Source: Kuschelorhynchus macadamiae (taxonomy: Eukaryota > Arthropoda > Insecta > Coleoptera > Curculionidae). From it: a DNA stretch of 64,000 nucleotides. Below are positions 54,401-63,400 of the stretch, piece after piece (position 1 is the first letter of the stretch; each line of letters begins with the position of its first letter). The stretch covers positions 3,344,001 to 3,408,000 of the forward strand of contig JAUTXW010002103.1 of assembly GCA_030620095.1 (NCBI GenBank). The letters are read 5' to 3'. The notes under the pieces were generated by a model. The model saw only the letters and a program-made list of their open reading frames with translations. It was not told the DNA's origin and made no database searches. Made by a program: the position numbers and the translations under genes.

Positions 54401-57400
54401 CTTTCCCGATATCTCAAGCCAACGCTTTTGTACATCGACCAAGTATCCTTGATGGAAAGCCTCTATACTCTAAGACAATGCAGCAATACAACTGGAAATG
54501 TTACAAATGTATTTCAAAAATCAGTTTCAAAGCATAGTAGAGCCAAACTGCATTCTCTGTTCTTTTAAATAAAAAAATAATTAACGAGGTGTTTTTTATT
54601 AACGTTTAAACTGTGAAAGGTTTTTCTGCCACACCCTGAATATTTAGAATACTGACTTTATGTTCTTTTTGCGCTCAGTCGATAGAGTTTCGGTTCTGCA
54701 ATGTCAACCCATCAGTAACTCAAATATGACAAAAAGTGTAATTAGGCTGTTTCTGAAATCAATGATTCAATTATAATTAATTTTAAAATCCGATCCCTGT
54801 TGTGATTTAACTTCTCTAAATACATTAATTTTTGGGGAGTGAAGCCACCAAAACCATCCCACATAAGCGTCCTTAATGACTGCTAAACCCAAAAAAAACT
54901 TTTTGGTTAAATAGATAAAATGTTGAACCGTATATAATTTATTTTCAGAAAGCAGAAAATGACCACACATTTTCTTACTATAAATTACTGTTGCTTTTTA
55001 GGGAAACATAACAATCTACTAGCTGGCCCGGCAGTTGAGTTTCTAGTAGAATTATAAGAATATGTGGCGCATTCACCACATCGTCCAGAAATGTTATTGA
55101 AGAAAAACCTATTGGTTTTATAGAAAAAAATACGCAATAAAACAACACAAAAAATAGTTTTTAAGGATCTCGGTAACCAGGCGATCATTTCAAAAAAATC
55201 ATATAAATTGCTGCAGTACAACTCTCTCAGGAACTTGCTGAAAAATCTGGCTTAAAGTTTAAATACATACATTATTTTTAAAGTATTAATATTTATCTTA
55301 CCGATCAATAACTCCATCGTAGTCATCGGTAATTACAACCGAAGACTTTAGGACATGATTCTGATTAAATTCTTTGCTAAAAAAATGGTACTGCGTGGTG
55401 ACCCACCCAACATAGGTGTGGGTAGGATCTTGACCGGGGAATATCCGCACACCATAGAAATATTCGTTGATCAGCTTGAGACACTCCGCGTCGTAAATCT
55501 CGTTTCCTACAGACTCCACGTCAGATGTCTGAGGCACGGAGAGCTGCTTCTGTTGAGGAACAGAGGGAACTTGAAGAGTATCGCCCTGAAAACGCATATA
55601 CAAATTTATTTAAATGAGTTAATAAAATTCTAAATATGTACTTATTTTGAAAGATTTGGGGTGTACAGTTCTCAAATCCTTAAATTATCAACTTTCAAAG
55701 CAAGTCCAACAAAATAAGTTTAATGAACATTCCACATTATATGTCAGCTAAAAATACTACACGTACTAGCCTGAGGATACTAATTTTTACTGAAAAGTAA
55801 AGCTACTGCTGTCAAAAGGCGGGGTCTAACCTGAGGTTGTTTGACTGTCGGACTTCTGGACAACATTGTGCTGGATAAACCTACAGATCGAGCGGTTGGC
55901 GTCATGCCTCCTCCAATTCTCACGGATCGTGGTTCTGGGGTACGGGCCTTCTTGGTTTTGGTACGTTCCGCGCTTGAAGTTTCTCCACGTTTTTTCGAGA
56001 AAAATCTATAAAAACAGGTATAAATAATAAAAATAAAAAAAAATAAAACAAACAAGAAACTCGATTGCTTAAACTACTATACTAATATAGGAAAAGGAGC
56101 TGCGAAACATACTAAAATAAGCGACACTATACTTTATACTGGTACTCGGTATCCCGTATAAAGCACAAAATAAAAATAAAACTACTACTACTAAACTGTA
56201 TACTGAAAAAATTATTGCTTTTATTTTTATTGCATTTATTTGGTAAACAAAATTCGACATAAAACGTGTTAGACATTCCAAAATTTGAACAGGGTCCGTG
56301 AAATTTATTTTATTTTTCGACTTCCATTTATTTTTGCCGCCTGTAAAAACGTTTGAGGAAATATTTGCAAATTTCTAGACCCACGTCGAATTCAAAAAGT
56401 ACCTCTTGTCAAAATGTTTATCCTGACGTCGCGTCAGCAAGACAAACTATGAAAGAATGACAGTTTTCTTTAAAAATAAAAAATTTGTAATTTTTTTAAA
56501 ACTCGATTTTACCTAAAAAAAATTACATCAAATTTTTTTGTACCAAAAAATGACGCTTTAACTTCCCCAAACGGTTTTGCCCTAGGAGAGACCAATACGC
56601 AGCTGCGAAGGCTCAAAATAAAGCAGAAAAATTGGATCATGCTGCATTTTAAAAATTTCCCAGAAAAAAAACCTTACAACCGATCGGACTAAATCTGATA
56701 CCAGTGTCTAGAGGAGACATAGAAGTTTCTTCGGTGTATTTACTCCCTTTGCCCAAGATCAACCGTTTAGATCAGCCAAGTCAAACATGCGGCCCAGTAA
56801 GCATTTTTCTGCGGCCCAAATCAGCTTTGAAAACAGCCAGATAATGCGGCCCGCGAACAAGTTGAAAATCGTTTTTGAAAGCTCGCACAGCTGCAATAAC
56901 GATTGGTATAATAAAATTTACAATTGTACATAGTGCCTTCTATGTTTAGGAGGATGAACTACACATACTCAACCTAAAACCTCAAGCCAAACGTTATCTG
57001 GCTCGTTCCATGAAATTCTATTGCGCAAAAAACACAGATGACCCTATTTAAACATTCTGGAAAGAACTCGAGAAATCACAATCCGTATATAAGCCGTGTT
57101 CGATTGAGTTCAGACGTTCAGTGTTTAGTCAGTTGCGAGTTGAGTTGCGCACTAATTGTTACAACACTTAACAGTACTTATTATAATTTATTTCGGATAC
57201 AGTTTTTAACATTTCTCTTTCAAAACCAAGTTGAAGTAAGAGGAAACTTGTAGATGAGCATCGTATCTTTCAAGAAAAGTGGGAATTATAGTTTTTTTGC
57301 TGTGAAGTGAAAGAAAAAATTATTTGTTTGATTTGTAATAGTACAGTCGGTGTCCCAAAATTATATAATATAAAACGTGGCTATGATATTCATAAAACTA

Positions 57401-60400
57401 TGTTTGACAAGTATACAGGCATGGTCAAAAACGAAAAGTTAAATAAGTTAAAATCACGGTTGAAAGATCGGCAGCTTATGTTTACACGTCCAAAGCAAGA
57501 CAGTTAATCTGTCCTTCAAGCGAGCTACGTATCGTCGGAGTTGATCGCGAAACACTCAAAACCATTTGTTAAAGGTGAATTTATAAAAGAAGGCCGCGGA
57601 AATTGTAAGTCCCGGGAGCGCGAAGGCAGTTCAAAATATATCCTTGTCCCGAAATACTGTCGCTGAAAGAGTTACAACAACATCAGAGTCTTTCATTGCA
57701 TTTTTTATCGCCTGTGACGAAAGTACGGATGTGTGTGGTGTGGCGCAACTCGCTGTTTTTCTTCGTGCGGGTGATGCAGATATCAATGTGTATGAAGAAT
57801 TACTGGAATTAGTACCATTGCGTGATACAACAACTGGGAAGGATATTTTCAATGCTGTTTATGGACTTCTGCAAAAGTACAATTTAGATTTATCAAAACT
57901 GTGTTCCGTTGCAACAAACGGAGCTCCTTCAATGACTGGAGTAAAAAATGGCTTTGTTAAAATATTACAGACAAAGATCAGAGAAACGGGCAGTGACAAA
58001 CTAGATTTTTATTATATTCATTGTATAATCCACCAAGAAGTTTTATGCTCAAAAGTGATCAAGTTGGAAAGTGTTTTAAAGTCAATGAAAAAAATTATAA
58101 ACTTCATAAGGTCACGAGGCAGCGACAGTTTTCTGCATTTTTACGTGATTTAGAAAGTGAGTTCACTGGTTTACCATATTATGCAGAGGTGCGATGGCTT
58201 TCGTGTTTTATGGTACTCGACGGGCTTTGGAAACTCAAAGAAGAAATACGCGTTTTCATGGATACAAAAGGAGATGTCAGCTTATTATGCGATGTACCTT
58301 TTTTACAAGATCTTTCATTTATGGTAGATATCACAAAACACTTGTCGGACTTAAATACGAAATTGCAAAGACCACGTCAAGTTATTACAGATATGCATGA
58401 TCATGATAGCAGAGGATAATCTGTCACATTTTCTGACTTGTAAGGCATATCAGGAAAGCACAAGTGTCCCAATACCATACAAAATATATTCAGAGAAAAT
58501 GAGAAGCCTTCTGGCAGAATTTGAGAAGCGTTTTCAGGATTAAGAGAGAAGAAAACAATGTTTCTGTATTTACTGATCTTTTCACTATCGATATTGATAA
58601 AGTTCCCGCTCACTTGCAAATGGAAGTAATTGAGATTCAGTGTCAGACCAATTTAAAACAAAAGTTTGATAGTGTTGGTACATTGGAATTTTATAAGTAC
58701 TTGCCTGTTCAATACCAAGAAATGAGAAAATTTGCCTCTAAAATCCTGTCAATGTTTGTTTGGAAGTACCTATAAGTGTGAACAACTATTTCCTTTGATG
58801 AAAGGAAACAAATCTCCCGTAAGATCGCGAATGACGGACGCACACTTCGACGCAGTTTTAAAAGTTATTTCCGCCGATGAATTCGCGCCACAAATAGACA
58901 ACTTAATTAAAGACAAAAGATGCCAAGTATAATTTTTGTAATGTCCTTTTTATTGGAAATTTAATAAACAGACTTGTCCTATAATAGTACTTTTTCTCCT
59001 CCTTTAAGATAAGGTTTTGCGGCCCACCTAGTCGATGGTCTTCACGCTTTTGGCCCACTAGTGACTTGGAGTTTGACATGGCTGTTAGATGATACAGTGC
59101 TGAACAAGAAATATTTGCTTATACTTGGAACTCCTTGTATACAATATTAGCATATATATACATATTTAGAATTGTCTAGCGAGATCTTCAATTTAATATC
59201 TATCACAATGAATTAGAAAAATATTTAATTGTTTATACTGGACAAAATGGCGTTCCAGTTGTAAAAAATTATGTATTCCTAAAATATTTAGAAGAAAAAC
59301 TTGAACATATTAATGGACTTGGGTTCAATGTTCCTTTATGTGGAGATGTGAACATTAAAATCCTTCAAAATAATAACTGAAGAATGAAAGAATATGAAAG
59401 AAGACCTTATAATTAGAAATTTAGACACTATTAAAAAAATCAATAAAAAACGAAGATGAAAATAATTTGAATCCTGTTCTCGTAAAATAAATAATAAAAA
59501 CACCTTGGATTACCCAAGAATTGGTAAAATGAATAAAGACTCTTAACAAATATTATTTAAATTTAAAAAAATCCTACGGAAGCGTATAAGGGCCACAATT
59601 TTTTTTATTTTTAAATTCAGACTTTAAAGTCGGAATTTAACAAAATTCTGAGTTTAAAATCAGAATCTAACAAAATTCTGAGTTTAAAGTCGAAATTTAA
59701 CTAAATTCTGAGTTTAAAGTGAGAATTTAAAAAATCTGAGTTTAAAGTCAGAATTTTATAAAATTCTGAGTTTAAAGTCAGAATTTAACGAAATGCATTT
59801 TTGACATCTCCTGTCAAACCTGAAATTGGTGTTGGGAGATAGATAATTAAATATTAAGACAGATTGATAAGTGAAATCCATTTCGTTGCAAGTAAACTCG
59901 TTTGAGATTTACCGAACTTCAAAGGGTCAAAATTGTCATTGTTCAAGCGCCATTTTTTCGAAAACAGTTAAATTTAGGCAAAGGTAACTGAATAAATGCT
60001 TGGATTTTTCAGAAAAATATAAAAATTTAATAAAATATAGGAAATTTCATTTAAAAAACGGATGATGCCTCCGGTTTGAGGTGGAAGCGGCAACACCGCG
60101 CAATTTAAAATATTTTATAACGAGAGTATATTATGTTCATCTATGGCCAAAGCCAAATTCTCAACACATCCTATTCGTTGGTTCTCCAGATATTTCTAAT
60201 AGGACACTCAACCTGAATCACCTTGAAACAGAGGAGATCTGTCAGTATGTTTTGTTTTTATTTCTAAAAGCGAGACACCCTTACATCGTTGAAACATATT
60301 TGAACCGTTTCCTAAGACTTATTTATCGTTTTGTATTAACTTTTTTATTTTGTGAACCTTTTAATGTATATGTTTTCTTGTAAGTATATGCTGTTTTTTA

Positions 60401-63400
60401 TTCTTTTATGTACCTTTTGGTGTATATGTATTGTATATGTGTTTTTTTAATACAAATTTCTAAAGTTCATTTTGGCTTTTTTTTCAGCAATAGAAATAAA
60501 TAACAATATATAAAATGAACGAATTAAACATATGGTGAGACTTATTTAACACTCAAAAATCAAAATAGGACACTTTTATTTTGTACCCTCCCCCCTTTTA
60601 TCATTTTTTAACTATCTGTAGTTTGGTGGAACAATTCATAGCGCATTTGCCATTATTCAAACAAGAATATTGAACTTGTTTTTTTGGTTCCAGTTTGTTA
60701 TGAAATCGTATGGACTAATTTCTGACTTTAAACTCAGAATTTTGTTAAATTCCGACTTTAAACTCAGAATTGAAAAATAAAAAAAATGTGGCCCTTCTAC
60801 GCTTCCGTAAAATCCGGACAAATTTATGAAGAAAATGATTTAGGTCGACGAAACACAAGTTTTTAATAATAAACATTATATTAAAACTTAAAAGGTATAT
60901 TTCTCAGTTTATTTACAGCGCAAAATCATTGTTCATGTAAGTCTATGAAAATATCACACAGTGCAAAGTATTTTAAATCCATATATTGAAAACTACCCAT
61001 TTAATAATTTACTTCTTTAAGCGGTTCTAGACAAGGTCATATAAAATATACAACTAACCATGTTACTGCTCACTAGAAAAAACAACTCCAACAATACTAA
61101 GACTTAATGTCACTATCTAATGCGGGAATAAAAACACTGTTACCTTACAAAACTGTCGGTGCTAGAGATGTATAAAAAGATTGTGAGTTAAATAAGGGGA
61201 ACTGAAAAAGAAAACGTAATTTACTTGCCTAAATGGCGATCGACCTCGTTTTTTCTTATCCTCCCCCTTTTCTGTATTTTGGGGCGCAGTATCGTAGTAC
61301 CTATTCATGTCTAGCTCGCTAGTGGAACGGTGTACTCCCCTGGTACCATTCATGTTTATATCTAGAAAAAAATACAGTTTTATTTGATAATTACACATTA
61401 AAGGTTATTATTATTATCTTAACATAGAAATGATTTGTGCTAAGAATTAAGATATTTGATATTTTGAACGTTCGTTTAGATGTATTATACATAACCGAAA
61501 TAACCCGATGAAACAAGAGATTAACCCCTAAGGGAATGTACCTCAGGTTGCGGCAAACGTTTTTTTTTTTTTTGTTAATTATACTTCATACCATTTTCAA
61601 GGTAATATATTAAATCAATTAAAACGTATAGCGTCATTTTTTATTTTTTTTTTCAAAATGCCTACTATTGGACCACTCCGGCATTATCCTCAATGCTTCC
61701 TGAAATTTCATCCAAATTGGTGAAACCATCCAGAGTAAACTAAAAAATCACATTTACTTAGTTTTAATTATGGACTGGGGCAGATTCCGAAGGTCAAAAT
61801 ACATGTACTGCTGCAATTGTACTGTATTTGCCTTAATCATTACTCGGCTTATATAACAAGGATGAGGTGTTGACCACGTCAGCGCTATCGAAGTACCAAA
61901 TTAGTATTTCACTGTACTTTTGGGCATCACAGAGGAACGAACTTCAATGTAGGACCGGAAAAACTTCACCATAGACCTTTTTAATATCCTAAAGTAACCC
62001 CCAATAAAGTAGGTGATAATAATTAACAATATAGAGGTTTTTCGTTTTGCTTACAAGCGTCATCAAATCCATTGACATTAGCATTCATCCTTGACAGAGA
62101 TCCTTTTCGAGGAGGCCGGGCGGGCATCGTTTTACCGTGCTGAACGTTTCTTAGCAAATGTTGCTGTGGTTGCTGGAGCTGTTGTTGATGCTTCATGACT
62201 TCATCAGATTCAACAGCATCCTCCGAATAATTTCGATGCAATCCTAAAACAAGAATAAATTATCAAAAAATAAAAAACCCGACTGCTTAGAACTAGTTTA
62301 TTGATATAGGAAAAGAAACTACAAGGCATATTAAAATAATCGGGACTTTCCTTTATATAGGTATACGGTATCCCGTATATAACTAACTTATTAATCAAAA
62401 TTCGGCATGAAATATATGTTAGAATTTACAAAATTTGGACATGGTTCTTGAAATTTATTCTATTTGTCCGTCTTGTCGAAATATTTATCCCGACTTCGCA
62501 TCAGCAAAGCACACCTTGAAAAAAATCTGAGCATTTTATTTCAAACTCGATTTTACCCAATTTTTTACTCTAGTACAAAAAACGTAAATATGTTTTCTAA
62601 CAAAAATATCGAGCTTTTGACCCGTTCACTCGTTTTTGTCCCAGAAGGTACGGATACGGAGGTGCGAAGGGTCAAAACAGAGCAGAAAATTCAGGCATGG
62701 TATATTTAAAATTTTCTTTGAAAAAATCAACCTCAACACCGATCGGGCCAAATTTTATAGCAGTCTCTAAATAAAGGAACTAAATAACAACCATTTAAAT
62801 GATACAGAGTTGGATTTGAAATAACCGCTTGTAATTAATAAAAGGTTAATAAGTTATATAAATAGGTAGGATATCTCTATTTTGTTACCTTTAATATCAG
62901 TCATAGAGAATCCACTTCTCATAATGTTCTCAATATGAGCGGGATTCGGGGCAATTTGTTGATCTACTTCCGCCTTCAGTCTGTGTTGCCTTATTTTAAT
63001 TTCATTCCATCGTCGCATCTTTTCTTCTTCCCTTTAAAGACAAAATATTTTATTGCCTTATATCCGTAAGAGCGATTAATTCTCAAAGCGGAATCCGTGA
63101 CTGTGTTGCGACTTGCTTAAAAACAATTTTTTTTTTTTTATTGTTTTATTATAGTTACACTTTTTTACATCAACCCAACAAAAAGTTCTAATGAAGATTA
63201 ATAAAAACGCAGTCCAATATTTAAAACACGACTACTTACTAAATTACTGAAAAAAAAATATCATAAGTTGCAAATGAAACTAAAGACCTTTTCAATGCAA
63301 TTCCACTGCCCTACCACTGAACTAGGACAGCTCAAAGCACAAACTTAACGAACTCCGATATTAACAATAACGACACAAATTTAAGCAAACCGCCGCAAGT

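Noticed and set aside
57644..58153. Possible domesticated transposase gene
   Set aside because: Frameshifts at several points, a damaged BED finger and intact-looking transposon ends indicate a dead hAT copy.
61224..61225. GT donor (GTAAAT) for exon 5
   Set aside because: Splicing there puts exon 6 out of frame with the conserved F-F-S-K-K-R sequence; the GC donor at 61227-61228 keeps it in frame.
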